A stretch of 64,000 bases of DNA from Cellulosimicrobium protaetiae (GCF_009708005.2 NZ_CP052757.1:4030001-4094000); one strand, 5' to 3'. Shown: positions 34,144 through 42,620, counted from the stretch's first letter. The notes: generated from the sequence alone by a model not told the origin. A program made the numbers and translations.

Positions 34144-36108
34144 ATGACCGTTGCCGCCCGCACTGCTGCGAACCCGACGACCCGCCGCCGCACGCGGTCC
34201 GCCGCGCTGCTCGACGACGTCGAGACCGACGTCGCGGGCCTGTCGGCGACGTTCGGCTCGGCGTCCGGCGCGCGCCTCGGTTCCCCGAGCCACGACCCGC
34301 GCCCTCGCGACGCCCGCGCGTGGGTGCGCGAGATCGCGAACCTCACCGAGCCGGACGCGATCGTGTGGTGCGACGGCTCCGCGGAGGAGAAGCAGCGGCT
34401 CACCGACCTCCTCGTCGACGGCGGGACGCTGCTCCCCCTCGACCCCGAGCTGCGTCCGGGCAGCTACCTCGCGCGGTCCGACCCGAGCGACGTCGCGCGC
34501 GTCGAGTCGCGCACGTTCATCTGCTCGCGCGACGAGGTCGACGCCGGCCCGACGAACAACTGGCGCGAGCCCGAGGCGATGCGCGCCGAGCTCCGCACCG
34601 TGTTCGAGGGCTCCATGCGCGGCCGCACGATGTACGTCGTGCCGTTCTCGATGGGACCGGTGGGCGGCCCCCTCTCCCAGGTGGGCATCGAGGTCACCGA
34701 CTCGCCGTACGTCGTCGTGAGCATGGGGATCATGACGCGCGTCGGCCAGGAGGTCATGGACCTCATCGACGCCGGCGCCCCGTTCGTGCCGGCCGTCCAC
34801 TCGGTGGGCGCGCCCCTCGTGGACGACACGGGCGCCGTCGCCGAGGACGTCCCGTGGCCGTGCAACGACACCAAGTACATCGTCCACTTCCCCGAGACGC
34901 GGGAGATCTGGTCGTACGGCTCCGGGTACGGCGGCAACGCCCTGCTCGGGAAGAAGTGCTTCGCGCTGCGCATCGCGTCCGCCATGGCGCGCGACGAGGG
35001 CTGGCTCGCCGAGCACATGCTCCTCATCCGCGCGACGTCGCCCGAGGGCCGCGCGTACCACCTCGCCGCAGCCTTCCCGTCCGCGTGCGGCAAGACGAAC
35101 CTCGCGATGCTGCGCCCGACGATCCCCGGCTGGACCGTCGAGACCATCGGCGACGACATCGCGTGGCTGCGCCGCGGCCCCGACGGCCGCCTGCGCGCCA
35201 TCAACCCCGAGGCCGGGTTCTTCGGGGTTGCGCCCGGGACCGGCGTCGACACCAACCCCGCCGCCGTCGAGACGTTCGCGCGGGACACGATCTTCACGAA
35301 CGTCGCGCTCACCGACGACGGCGACGTGTGGTGGGAGGGCCTGACCCCCGAGCCGCCCGCGCACCTGACCGACTGGACCGGCCAGGACTGGACGCCCGAC
35401 TCCGGCCGACCCGCCGCGCACCCCAACTCGCGGTTCACCGTCTCCGCCGCGCAGTGCCCGACGATCGCCGACTCGTGGGAGGACCCCGACGGCGTCCCGA
35501 TCGACGCGATCGTCTTCGGCGGCCGCCGCGCGACCAACGTCCCGCTCGTCGCGCAGGCGTACGGCTGGGAGCACGGCGTCTTCATGGGCGCCACCATCTC
35601 CTCCGAGCAGACCGCGGCCGCCGAGGGCACCGTCGGCGCGCTGCGCCGCGACCCGTTCGCGATGCTGCCCTTCTGCGGCTACAACATGGCCGACCACTGG
35701 GCGCACTGGCTGCGCGTCGGCGCGTCGCTCGACCCCGACAAGCGCCCCAAGATCTTCCAGGTCAACTGGTTCCGCAAGGACGCCGACGGCCGCTTCCTGT
35801 GGCCGGGGTTCGGTGAGAACTCGCGCGTCCTCGCGTGGATCGCGGCGCAGGTGGACCGCTCGCGCGGCGTGCGCACCGACTGCGGCGCAGTCAAGAGCCC
35901 CGTCGGCCTGCTCCCCGCGCCGGGCGCTCTCGAGCTCGGCGGCCTGCACATGGACGACGGCGACCTCGACGCGCTGTTCGAGGTCTCGCCCGAGCAGTGG
36001 CTCGCCGAGGCCGAGCTGACCGCCGAGTTCTTCGACACGTTCGGCAACCGCGTCCCCGACGAGCTGTGGGCGCAGCTCGCGCGCCTGCGCGACCGCCTCG
36101 GCGCCTAG
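34144..36108 (+). CDS. pckG: Phosphoenolpyruvate carboxykinase (GTP)
   Basis: Converts oxaloacetate and GTP to phosphoenolpyruvate, the entry to gluconeogenesis. The 654-residue protein has the kinase loop [13 protein letters not shown] from residue 310, preceded by the substrate region [20 protein letters not shown] and [13 protein letters not shown] with the reactive Cys. [27 protein letters not shown] and FQVNWFRKD follow. The length is typical of GTP-type enzymes. It has a 20-40 residue Arg/Thr-rich N-terminal extension. The ATG at 34144 lies downstream of a promoter covered by two inverted repeats and opposite the RamB-like regulator. Confidence 0.97.
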   Translation: MTVAARTAANPTTRRRTRSAALLDDVETDVAGLSATFGSASGARLGSPSHDPRPRDARAWVREIANLTEPDAIVWCDGSAEEKQRLTDLLVDGGTLLPLDPELRPGSYLARSDPSDVARVESRTFICSRDEVDAGPTNNWREPEAMRAELRTVFEGSMRGRTMYVVPFSMGPVGGPLSQVGIEVTDSPYVVVSMGIMTRVGQEVMDLIDAGAPFVPAVHSVGAPLVDDTGAVAEDVPWPCNDTKYIVHFPETREIWSYGSGYGGNALLGKKCFALRIASAMARDEGWLAEHMLLIRATSPEGRAYHLAAAFPSACGKTNLAMLRPTIPGWTVETIGDDIAWLRRGPDGRLRAINPEAGFFGVAPGTGVDTNPAAVETFARDTIFTNVALTDDGDVWWEGLTPEPPAHLTDWTGQDWTPDSGRPAAHPNSRFTVSAAQCPTIADSWEDPDGVPIDAIVFGGRRATNVPLVAQAYGWEHGVFMGATISSEQTAAAEGTVGALRRDPFAMLPFCGYNMADHWAHWLRVGASLDPDKRPKIFQVNWFRKDADGRFLWPGFGENSRVLAWIAAQVDRSRGVRTDCGAVKSPVGLLPAPGALELGGLHMDDGDLDALFEVSPEQWLAEAELTAEFFDTFGNRVPDELWAQLARLRDRLGA

Positions 36109-36128
36109 CCCACCGGGCACCGCCCGGA

Positions 36129-36188
36129 CGATGCGCTCCGGCGCGAGCCCTGCGCTCCCCCGTGCAGCACTCGCGCCGAAGCGCATCG
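36129..36188. terminator. Bidirectional terminator between pckG and trpS
   Basis: Nineteen-base arms (CGATGCGCTCCGGCGCGAG and partner) pair with one mismatch around a 22-base loop, in the gap between two convergent genes. Confidence 0.7.
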
Positions 36189-36208
36189 TTCGGCAGGACG
36201 GGCTCGTG

Positions 36209-37354
36209 TCAGTACCTCGTGCCCATGAGGTCGCGGACGTCGGCGAGGGTGCGGTCGGCGATCGCGTTCGCGCGGGCGTTGCCCTCGCGGAGCACGTCGA
36301 GCGGATCGGGGCCGTCGCCGGCGGCGAGGGCGCGCCGTCGGGTGCGCAGGGGGCGCAGGTGCTCGATCAGCGCCTCGGTCACGACCTGCTTGAGCCGGCC
36401 CGCGCCCGCCGCGCCGACCTCGTCCGCGAGCGCCTCGGGCGTCGTCCCGGCGGCGAACGCGCCGAGCGTCAGGAGGTTCGCCACCTCCGGGCGCCGCTCG
36501 GGCTCGTAGGTGACGTGCCGCTCGGAGTCGGTGCGGTGGCGCCGGACGAAGCGCGCGGTGGCGTCCTCGTCGTCGCGCAGCTCGAGCGCGTTGCCCGCGG
36601 ACTTGCTCATCTTGCGCCCGTCGGTGCCGAGCACGGTCGGCGCGGGCGCGAGCAGCACGTCGGGCTCGGGGAAGTACGGCTGCGCGGCGGCGTAGCGCTG
36701 GTTGAAGCGCCGGGCGATCGTGCGGGTGATCTCCACGTGCGGGAGCTGGTCCTGCCCGCCGGGCACGAGGTTGCCGTGACAGAACAGGATGTCGGCCGCC
36801 TGGTGCACGGGGTAGGTGAACAGCAGGCCGCTCATGGGCCGACCCTGCCGGGCCGCCGCGGCGACCGCCTCGGCCTTCACCGTCGGGTTGCGCTCGATCT
36901 CGGCCGTCGTGACGAGGCTGAGGAACGGCAGCAGGAGCTGGTTGAGCGCGGGCACCGCGGAGTGCGTGAAGATCGTCGTGCGGGCGGGGTCGACCCCCGC
37001 CGCGAGGTAGTCGAGGACGACCTCCCGCACGGTCGCGGGCAGGTCGCCGGCGTCGTCGCGGTCGGTGATGACCTGGTAGTCGGCGACGACGAGCACGACC
37101 TCGACGCCGTCGTCCTGGAGCCGCACGCGGTTCGCCAGGGTCGCGACGTAGTGGCCGAGGTGCAGCGCGCCGGTGGGGCGGTCGCCGGTGAGGACGCGGA
37201 ACCCTGACGGGTCGGTCGCGAGGCGGGCCTCGATCTGGGCGGACCGCTCGCGGGCGGTCGCGACGGACGCCGTCGAGGCCGGCAGGGCGGGCGACGGCGC
37301 CGCGGTGGCGTCGTCGGGGAGGGCCGCCCCGGTCGGGGCGAGGGTGGTGGTCAT
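36209..37354 (-). CDS. trpS: Tryptophanyl-tRNA synthetase, auxiliary-type sequence
   Basis: Charges tRNA-Trp. The 381-residue class I synthetase has the HIGH-type motif HLGH (residues 65-68) and an intact KMSKS in LGTDGRKMSKSAGNAL. The stretch LTGDRPTGALHLGHY with NRVRLQDDGVEV and the C-terminal LRPLRTRRRA resemble the second, auxiliary TrpRS group (Deinococcus TrpRS II type) rather than the housekeeping group with SGIQPTxxLHLGNY; this is judged from memory of the families. A 50-residue Ala/Thr-rich N-terminal extension precedes the domain. A Trp-rich leader peptide and hairpin lie upstream, implying regulation by charged tRNA-Trp. In Streptomyces an attenuated auxiliary TrpRS gives indolmycin resistance. 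Confidence 0.92.
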   Translation of the reverse strand: MTTTLAPTGAALPDDATAAPSPALPASTASVATARERSAQIEARLATDPSGFRVLTGDRPTGALHLGHYVATLANRVRLQDDGVEVVLVVADYQVITDRDDAGDLPATVREVVLDYLAAGVDPARTTIFTHSAVPALNQLLLPFLSLVTTAEIERNPTVKAEAVAAAARQGRPMSGLLFTYPVHQAADILFCHGNLVPGGQDQLPHVEITRTIARRFNQRYAAAQPYFPEPDVLLAPAPTVLGTDGRKMSKSAGNALELRDDEDATARFVRRHRTDSERHVTYEPERRPEVANLLTLGAFAAGTTPEALADEVGAAGAGRLKQVVTEALIEHLRPLRTRRRALAAGDGPDPLDVLREGNARANAIADRTLADVRDLMGTRY

Positions 37355-37417
37355 GGGGGCTCTCCTTCGGTGGGGAGCCGCGCGCCGCGTCCTGGTCGGG
37401 AGGGCCCGGACATGACG

Positions 37418-37449
37418 ACGTCCCGGCTGCGGCGCGCAGCTCGGGACGT
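37418..37449 (-). terminator. Attenuator hairpin upstream of trpS
   Basis: ACGTCCCGGCTGC pairs with GCAGCTCGGGACGT with one bulge. It lies 13 bases after the leader-peptide stop and 64 bases before trpS. Its GCTGC arm could instead pair with GCAGCC at the end of the leader ORF, which fits a terminator/antiterminator switch. There is no T-run. Confidence 0.55.
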
Positions 37450-37461
37450 GGGCAGGACTGG

Positions 37462-37503
37462 TCACGGCTGCGGGGGCAGCCACCACCAGCTCTGCGTGAT
37501 CAT
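37462..37503 (-). CDS. Tryptophan-rich leader peptide of trpS attenuator
   Basis: A 13-residue ORF reading MITQSWWWLPPQP, with three consecutive Trp codons, located 107 bases before trpS on the same strand. The Trp codons and the following bases form a small hairpin (GGCTGC-CCCC-GCAGCC). Such a leader with regulatory codons for the cognate amino acid is the hallmark of ribosome-mediated transcription attenuation: stalling at Trp codons when charged tRNA-Trp is low would free trpS expression. Its ATG overlaps the stop of the upstream 89-residue membrane protein gene (ATGA). Confidence 0.8.
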   Translation of the reverse strand: MITQSWWWLPPQP

Positions 37504-37769
37504 GCGTCCACCCTACTCCGGCTCTCCTGCAGCTTCCCCGGCGTCGTGCGCCGACCGAGAACGCCCACGAGCCCGAGGAGGGCCACCACGCCACCGATCA
37601 CCACCGTGCTCAACACGCACAGGGCCATGACGCGCACCTGGGACCGGGACACACCGTCCTCGGCGAGCGGGTTGTCGGCGATCACGCCCATCGTGTACCC
37701 CACCACGAGCCCGACGACCCCGAGCGCGACACCCGCGACCATCAGCACGACCGCGACCCACCGGTTCAT
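37500..37769 (-). CDS. Small membrane protein of unknown function
   Basis: An 89-residue protein with two hydrophobic helices (about residues 5-28 and 46-70) and a basic C-terminal tail. No family is recognised. The ATG at 37769 has a GAGGGGGA site. Its stop overlaps the trpS leader-peptide start as ATGA, so ribosomes finishing this gene could feed the leader ORF. Whether both belong to one transcript is not shown by the sequence. Confidence 0.65.
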   Translation of the reverse strand: MNRWVAVVLMVAGVALGVVGLVVGYTMGVIADNPLAEDGVSRSQVRVMALCVLSTVVIGGVVALLGLVGVLGRRTTPGKLQESRSRVDA

Positions 37770-37905
37770 TCGTCCCCCTCGTCCCAGTTCCCGGGCGAGA
37801 GCACTCGACCCGGACCATCTCGACGTCCGAGTGTGGCAGACGTCCCGCACCTCGTCTCCGGCCTCGGTGTCCGGCCTCGCCGCGCGCGTCGGGGAGGATG
37901 GTCCG

Positions 37906-38784
37906 GTGCCCCAGATCACCGTGGAGAACGTCACCGGACCCGTCGCGCACCACGGGGAGGGGCCGGTGTGGTCGCCGTCGTGGGGCGGGCTGCGCTGGCT
38001 CGACATGCTCGCGGGCGACCTGCTCACGCTGCGCGCGGACGGCGCCGTCGACCGCCTCCACGTGGGCGACCACGCGGCCGTGGTGCGGCCGCGGACCGGC
38101 GGCGGGTTCGTCGTCGGGCTCGCGCGCGGGCTCGTGGTCGCGGACTCCGACGACTCGCCCGTGCGCCCGCTCCCGGCGCTCTTCGACGACCCGACGGTCC
38201 GCCTCAACGAGGGCGCGGCCGGGCCCGACGGCGCGTTCTACGCGGGCGGCATGGCCGACGGCGCACGCCCGGGCGCGAGCGCGCTGTTCCGCGTCGAGGC
38301 GGACGGGACGTCGCGCGTCGTCGTCGAGGACGTGACGTGCGCGAACGGGCTCGCCTTCTCCCCCGACGGGTCGCGCGCCTACTGGACGGACTCGCTCACG
38401 CACCGCGTCGACGTCCTCGACGTCGTGCCCGCTGAGGAGGACCCGCGGGGGCTCGTGCGGCGGCGCCCGTTCGTGACGGTCGACCCGTCCGACGGCCTGC
38501 CCGACGGGATCGCGGTCGACGCCGAGGGCGGTGTCTGGGTCGCGCTCTGGGGCGGCGCCGCCGTCCGCCGCTACTCCCCCGACGGCACGCTCGACGCCGT
38601 CGTCCCGCTCCCGGTGTCGCAGGTCAGCGCGTGCGCGTTCGGCGGCGACGGGCTCGACGAGCTGTACGTCACGACGTCGCGCCAGGGCTTCGGGACGCCC
38701 GACCCGGACGAGGCCGCGTCGGGGTCGCTGTACGTCGCGCGACCCGGAGTGCGTGGCCTGCCCACGCTACCGTTCTCCGGCTGA
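37906..38784 (+). CDS. SMP-30/gluconolactonase family protein
   Basis: A 292-residue six-bladed beta-propeller of the SMP-30/LRE family, which hydrolyses sugar lactones. The metal and catalytic regions are recognisable: EGPVWSPSWGGLRWLDM, RLNEGAAGPDGAFYAGGMAD, CANGLAFSPDGSRAYWTDS and SDGLPDGIAVDAEGGVWVALWGG. The GTG at 37906 has a GGGGAGG site. It may supply the lactonase step for the sugar-acid pathway encoded just downstream, but no TGCTATAGCA operator was found in front of it, so its link to that regulon is only positional. Confidence 0.88.
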   Translation: MPQITVENVTGPVAHHGEGPVWSPSWGGLRWLDMLAGDLLTLRADGAVDRLHVGDHAAVVRPRTGGGFVVGLARGLVVADSDDSPVRPLPALFDDPTVRLNEGAAGPDGAFYAGGMADGARPGASALFRVEADGTSRVVVEDVTCANGLAFSPDGSRAYWTDSLTHRVDVLDVVPAEEDPRGLVRRRPFVTVDPSDGLPDGIAVDAEGGVWVALWGGAAVRRYSPDGTLDAVVPLPVSQVSACAFGGDGLDELYVTTSRQGFGTPDPDEAASGSLYVARPGVRGLPTLPFSG

Positions 38785-38817
38785 GCGGGAGGGGGCCGGG
38801 CAGGCGGCCGTCGAGGC

Positions 38818-39672
38818 TCAGCGGACGGCGTCGCGCACGCGCTGCTCGGCGCGGCCCAGGCCGTCGATCTCCAGCGTGACGACGTCGCCGTCGTGCAGGT
38901 ACGGGAAGCGGCCCGAGAGCGCGACGCCCTGGGGCGTGCCGGTGTTGATGAGGTCGCCGGGCTCGAGGACCATGTACTGCGACAGGTGGTGCACGAGGTA
39001 CGCGACGTCGAAGATCATGTCGGCCGTCGTCGAGTCCTGGCGGGCCTCGCCGTTGACCCAGGACCGGAGCCCGAGGTTCTGGACGTCCACCTCGTCGGCG
39101 GGCACGAGCCACGGGCCGAGCGGGTTGAACGTCTCGCAGCTCTTGCCCTTGGACCACTGCCCGCCGGAGACCTTCATCTGGTAGTCGCGCTCGGAGACGT
39201 CATGGGAGAGGACGTAGCCCGCGACGTGGTCCATCGCCTCTTCGGGTGACGACAGGTAGCGCGCCCGGCGTCCGATCACGACGCCAAGCTCGACCTCCCA
39301 GTCGACGGTCGTCGCGCCGGGCGGCACGAGGACGTCGTCGTTCGGGCCGACGACGGTGTTCGAGTGCTTCCAGAAGACGATCGGGACGTCGGGCGGCGTC
39401 GAGCCGGACTCGGCGGCGTGCTCGGCGTAGTTCATCCCGATGCACACGACGGCCGTGGGCCGCGCGACGGGCGGGCCGACGCGCAGCTCGTCGGCGCCGT
39501 CGAGCACGGGGAGCGCACCCGCGGCGAGCGCCGCGCGGACCCGGCCGACGCCGTCGGCCGCGAGGAACGCGCCGTCGATCTCGGCGGTGAGCGGTTCGAG
39601 CGAGTAGACGACCCCGTCCTCGCGGACGGCGGGACGCTCCTGGCCGAGGGGGCCGAGTCGGACGAGGTGCAC
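38818..39672 (-). CDS. Fumarylacetoacetate hydrolase family protein
   Basis: A 284-residue member of the FAH family, which hydrolyses C-C bonds in 2,4-diketo acids or acts on related keto acids. The fold start CIGMNYAEHAAE, the metal ligands in WEVELGVVIG and SHDVSERDYQ, KGKSCETFNPLGPW and the glycine-rich GDLINTGTPQGVALS are all present. The GTG at 39672 follows an AGGAGAC site. It is downstream of the hydroxyacid dehydrogenase at 39753-40757 and likely shares its TGCTATAGCA-controlled promoter. By analogy with L-fucose and L-rhamnose oxidation it may split a 2,4-diketo-3-deoxy sugar acid into pyruvate and a small acid. Confidence 0.85.
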   Translation of the reverse strand: MHLVRLGPLGQERPAVREDGVVYSLEPLTAEIDGAFLAADGVGRVRAALAAGALPVLDGADELRVGPPVARPTAVVCIGMNYAEHAAESGSTPPDVPIVFWKHSNTVVGPNDDVLVPPGATTVDWEVELGVVIGRRARYLSSPEEAMDHVAGYVLSHDVSERDYQMKVSGGQWSKGKSCETFNPLGPWLVPADEVDVQNLGLRSWVNGEARQDSTTADMIFDVAYLVHHLSQYMVLEPGDLINTGTPQGVALSGRFPYLHDGDVVTLEIDGLGRAEQRVRDAVR

Positions 39673-39752
39673 GGGTGGGTCTCCTAGATCTGGGGCGGGC
39701 GGACCGACCGCGGCGTGCTGCGGACGCCGCGGCGAGAGCAGTGTGCGCGTTC

Positions 39753-40757
39753 TCAGGCGAGGGCGCGCGCGTGGTCCGGGTTCACGATCGACGGCACGGG
39801 GCGGCCCGCGAGGAAGTCGACGGCGTTGCGCGCGGTGTGCACGGGGAGGTCCTGCATGGCCTCGGGCGAGAACCACGCGGCGTGCGGGGTGAGCAGCACG
39901 TTGTCCAGGGTGCGCAGGCGCGAGTCCGCGGGCAGCGGCTCGGTCGCGTAGACGTCGAGCGCGGCGGAGCCGACGTGGCCGGACGCGAGCGCGTCGGCGA
40001 GCGCGTCCTCGTCGATGAGCGGCCCGCGGCACGTGTTGACCACGCGCACGCCGGGCTTCGCGGCCGCGAGGGTGCGGGCGTCGAGCAGGTGGCGCGTCGT
40101 GTCCGTGAGCGGCGCGTGGAGCGTGATGACGTCGGCGCGCGCGACGGCCTCGTCGATCCCCACGGCCTCGTGCCCGTCGGACGCCACGGCCTGCGGGTCG
40201 ACGAACGGGTCGTGCACGAGCACGCGGTAGCCGAGCGCGCGGGCGGAGCGCGCGACCTCGGAGCCGATCCGCCCGTACCCGATCACGGCGACGGAGGTGC
40301 TCGACAGGCGCGCGGCGTGCTGGGCCGTCGGGGCCCACGTGCCGGCGCGCAGCGCGCGGTCGTAGGCGACGAGGCCGCGGTCGAGCGTGAGGATCATCGC
40401 GACCGTGTGGCTCGCGACCTCCTCGATGCAGTAGGTCGGGGTGTTGGCGACGGCGACGCCGCGCTCGGTGGCGGCCGCGACGTCGACCATGTCGTAGCCG
40501 ATGCCCATGCGCGAGACCATGCGCACCCCGCCCGGCCCGGCGACGGCGTCGAGCACGCGGGCCGTGATCGGAGCCCACTGCACGACGAGCGCGGCGGGTG
40601 CCGACCCGCTCTCGGCGGCCTCCTCGACGGCGGCGATCACCTCGTCCTCGGTGCGCGCCGCGGCACGCACGGCCCGCAGCCCGGCGGCGGTCAGGGTGTC
40701 CTCGCACGCGGTCCCGGGCAGGTCGCAGTCGGTGATGACGACGGTGTCGGCTGTCAT
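39753..40757 (-). CDS. D-2-hydroxyacid dehydrogenase (C-terminal-binding-protein-like)
   Basis: A 334-residue NAD-dependent dehydrogenase. It shows MVSRMGIGYDMVDVAAATERG, the NAD loop VAVIGYGRIGSEVARSARALG, VITLHAPLTDTTRHLLD, the catalytic Arg region VVNTCRGPLIDEDAL, the Glu in ALDVYATEPLP and the His in LLTPHAAWFS. The substrate is a 2-hydroxy or 2-keto acid, unidentified. The start is 8 bases from a TGCTATAGCA operator that overlaps a TAGCAT -10, so the mRNA is probably leaderless. It heads a two-gene operon with the FAH-family gene and is divergent from an SDR gene. Confidence 0.88.
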   Translation of the reverse strand: MTADTVVITDCDLPGTACEDTLTAAGLRAVRAAARTEDEVIAAVEEAAESGSAPAALVVQWAPITARVLDAVAGPGGVRMVSRMGIGYDMVDVAAATERGVAVANTPTYCIEEVASHTVAMILTLDRGLVAYDRALRAGTWAPTAQHAARLSSTSVAVIGYGRIGSEVARSARALGYRVLVHDPFVDPQAVASDGHEAVGIDEAVARADVITLHAPLTDTTRHLLDARTLAAAKPGVRVVNTCRGPLIDEDALADALASGHVGSAALDVYATEPLPADSRLRTLDNVLLTPHAAWFSPEAMQDLPVHTARNAVDFLAGRPVPSIVNPDHARALA

Positions 40758-40765
40758 GCGATGGA

Positions 40766-40775
40766 TGCTATAGCA
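40766..40775. promoter_or_regulatory. TGCTATAGCA operator, hydroxyacid dehydrogenase side
   Basis: A perfect palindrome inside a larger repeat TGCTAT-AGCAA-ATAGCA (40766-40782), overlapping the leftward -10 (TAGCAT). The same double arrangement recurs at 56311-56329. Confidence 0.7.
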
Positions 40776-40810
40776 AATAGCACCTTCGACCAACCCTCGG
40801 GCCGGTCGGA

Positions 40811-40820
40811 TGCTATAGCG
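40811..40820. promoter_or_regulatory. TGCTATAGCG operator, SDR side
   Basis: A one-base variant of the regulon palindrome. It overlaps TAGCGT (40816-40821), which ends 6 nt before the SDR start codon and fits a leaderless promoter. Confidence 0.65.
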
Positions 40821-40827
40821 TGGGCTC

Positions 40828-41640
40828 ATGACCCTTGCCCCGGACGGCGCCCGCCGCCGCCTCGCCCTCGTCACCGGCGCCAGCTCCGGCATCGGTGCCG
40901 CCACCGCCCTCCAGCTCGCGCGCGACGGGCACGACGTCTGGCTCACGTACACCGGCGGCGAGGCCGGCGCGCGCGCCACCGCCGCCCGCTGCGAGGAGGA
41001 GGGCGCCGCGACGCGCGTCTCGCGCCTCGACCTGCGTGACACCGCGTCAGTCGAGGCGCTCGTCGCCGAGGTCACCGACGCCTGGGGACGCCTCGACGTG
41101 CTCGTCAACAACGGCGGCGTGTGCCCCTACCGCGCGCTCGACGACATCGAGCTCGACGAGTGGGATTTGGTCATGGAGACCAACGCGCGCGGCACGTTCG
41201 TGCTGTCGCGCGCCGCGCTCCCGCTGCTGCGCGCGGGTCGTCCGTCGCCCACCGGCGCCACGGTCACGCCCGACGAGCGGGCCGCGCGCGACCGCGCGAT
41301 CGTCAACCTCTCGTCCATCGCGGGCGAGCAGGGCGCGCTCAAGACCGGCGTGCACTACGCCGCGAGCAAGGCCGCGATCCTCGCGATCACGCGTTCGTTC
41401 GCGCGCATCCTCGCGAGCGAGGGCATCCGCGTGAACGCCGTGACGCCCGGCCCCGTGACGAGCGCCATCACCGACCAGCTCACCCCCGACGCGCGCGCCG
41501 GGCTCACCGCGTCCATCCCCCTCGGGGACTTCGGCACGCCCGACGACGTCGCCTGGGTCGTCGCGTCGCTCGCCTCCCCGCGCGCCGGGTTCGTCACGGG
41601 CGCGACGTACGACGTCAACGGCGGCGTCCGGATCGACTGA
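40828..41640 (+). CDS. Short-chain dehydrogenase/reductase
   Basis: A 270-residue classical SDR: cofactor loop LVTGASSGIGAATALQLAR (residues 14-32), LVNNGGVCPY, Ser of NLSSIAGEQG, and catalytic Tyr-Lys in VHYAASKAAILAI. The C-terminal motif is FVTGATYDVNGGVRID. An insertion at about 131-150 carries acidic/Arg residues. It probably oxidises a sugar, sugar acid or polyol, since it has its own copy of the regulon operator at the promoter. It is followed after 42 bases by the SnoaL-like gene. Confidence 0.88.
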   Translation: MTLAPDGARRRLALVTGASSGIGAATALQLARDGHDVWLTYTGGEAGARATAARCEEEGAATRVSRLDLRDTASVEALVAEVTDAWGRLDVLVNNGGVCPYRALDDIELDEWDLVMETNARGTFVLSRAALPLLRAGRPSPTGATVTPDERAARDRAIVNLSSIAGEQGALKTGVHYAASKAAILAITRSFARILASEGIRVNAVTPGPVTSAITDQLTPDARAGLTASIPLGDFGTPDDVAWVVASLASPRAGFVTGATYDVNGGVRID

Positions 41641-41682
41641 CGCCCCGCACACCGCGCCCACCCCCTGCCCGAGGAGGCACCC

Positions 41683-42015
41683 ATGAGCACGTCCCCGTCC
41701 GCCGTCGTCACCGCCCAGGTCGACGCCTTCAACGTCCGCGACCTCGACGGCTTCTGCGCGACCTACGCGCGCGACGCCGTCGTCAGCGGCGTGACGCCCG
41801 AGCCGATCGTCGGCCGCGAGGCCCTGCGCGCGTTCTACGCGAGCCGGTTCGAGGACACGGCGCTGCACTGCGTCATCGACGCGTCCGTGACGTTCGGCGA
41901 CCGCTGGCTCGTCGCGCGCGAGCTCGTCACGACGTCGAACGGCACCGGCGAGACCGTCGCGACGTTCGAGGTCCGCGACGGCCTCATCACCCGCGCGAGC
42001 ATGGTCAAGGGCTGA
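41683..42015 (+). CDS. SnoaL/NTF2-like small protein
   Basis: A 110-residue protein with the cone-shaped NTF2-like fold pattern: VTAQVDAFNVRDLDGFCATYARDAVV at the start and mixed strands to the end. Members include isomerases, cyclases and steroid-type binding proteins, and the activity cannot be assigned. The ATG at 41683 follows GAGGAGGC. It is probably co-transcribed with the SDR upstream and so part of the TGCTATAGCA regulon. Confidence 0.75.
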   Translation: MSTSPSAVVTAQVDAFNVRDLDGFCATYARDAVVSGVTPEPIVGREALRAFYASRFEDTALHCVIDASVTFGDRWLVARELVTTSNGTGETVATFEVRDGLITRASMVKG

Positions 42016-42122
42016 CGGCGACCGCGCACGGAGCGCGGCGCTCGACCCCTCGCCGCCGCGTCCTCCCGGTGCACGGCCGGAGCCGTCCATGAGAATCCGC
42101 GGGACCGCGGCGAGACGCGCGT

Positions 42123-42128
42123 TACGGT
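42123..42128 (+). promoter_or_regulatory. -10 hexamer, leaderless start of GNAT gene
   Basis: TACGGT ends 6 nt before the ATG at 42135, the same layout as at 30156 and other leaderless genes here. Confidence 0.45.
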
Positions 42129-42134
42129 TCGCCC

Positions 42135-42620
42135 ATGACCGACGTCGTCACCGACCGCCTCGCGCTCCGCGCCTACGCCCCCGAGGACGAGGACCACTTC
42201 GTCGGGATCCTCGGCGACCCCCGGGTCACCCGCTGGATGGGCGTTCCCACCCGACCGCTCCGCGAGGTGTTCCGCTCGGTCGTCACCGCGGAGCCCGCCT
42301 GGGACATCTGGGCGATCTGGGCGGGCGACGTCTACGTCGGCCACGGCGAGCTCAAGCCGAGCCCCGACCCGCACGTCGACGGCCACGAGCTGGTCTACGC
42401 CCTCGTTCCCGACGCGTGGGGTCGTGGCTTCGGCACCGAGATCGCGGCGGGCATCACGAAGCACGGGCTGGAGACCCTCGGGCTGGGCGCCGTCCATGCG
42501 ACCGTCGCGCCGGAGAACGGGGCGTCCCTGCGCCTCCTGCGCCGGCTCGGTTACGTCGACGCCGGGTCCTGGGTCGACGACGACGGCGACGAGACGCTGT
42601 GGCTGGTCAGGAGAGGCTAG
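42135..42620 (+). CDS. GNAT acetyltransferase (RimJ/RimL type)
   Basis: A 161-residue single-domain acetyltransferase: TDRLALRAYAPEDEDHFVGIL at the N-terminus, LVYALVPDAWGRGFGTEIAAGITKHGL with the acetyl-CoA loop, and TVAPENGASLRLLRRLGY, the typical RimL end. The acceptor (protein N-terminus or small molecule) is unknown. It stands between two sugar-catabolism operons but has no regulon operator. Confidence 0.85.
   Translation: MTDVVTDRLALRAYAPEDEDHFVGILGDPRVTRWMGVPTRPLREVFRSVVTAEPAWDIWAIWAGDVYVGHGELKPSPDPHVDGHELVYALVPDAWGRGFGTEIAAGITKHGLETLGLGAVHATVAPENGASLRLLRRLGYVDAGSWVDDDGDETLWLVRRG

Noticed and set aside
32532-35816. Open frame of about 1,090 codons on the plus strand across the RamB-like and pckG genes
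   Set aside because: It runs antisense through RamB and then out of frame through pckG. Composition is a codon-shadow pattern, with no start signal or motif.
37355-37503. T-box or other riboswitch as the trpS control element
   Set aside because: No specifier-loop or T-box bulge pattern was seen, and the Trp-codon leader ORF explains the region better.
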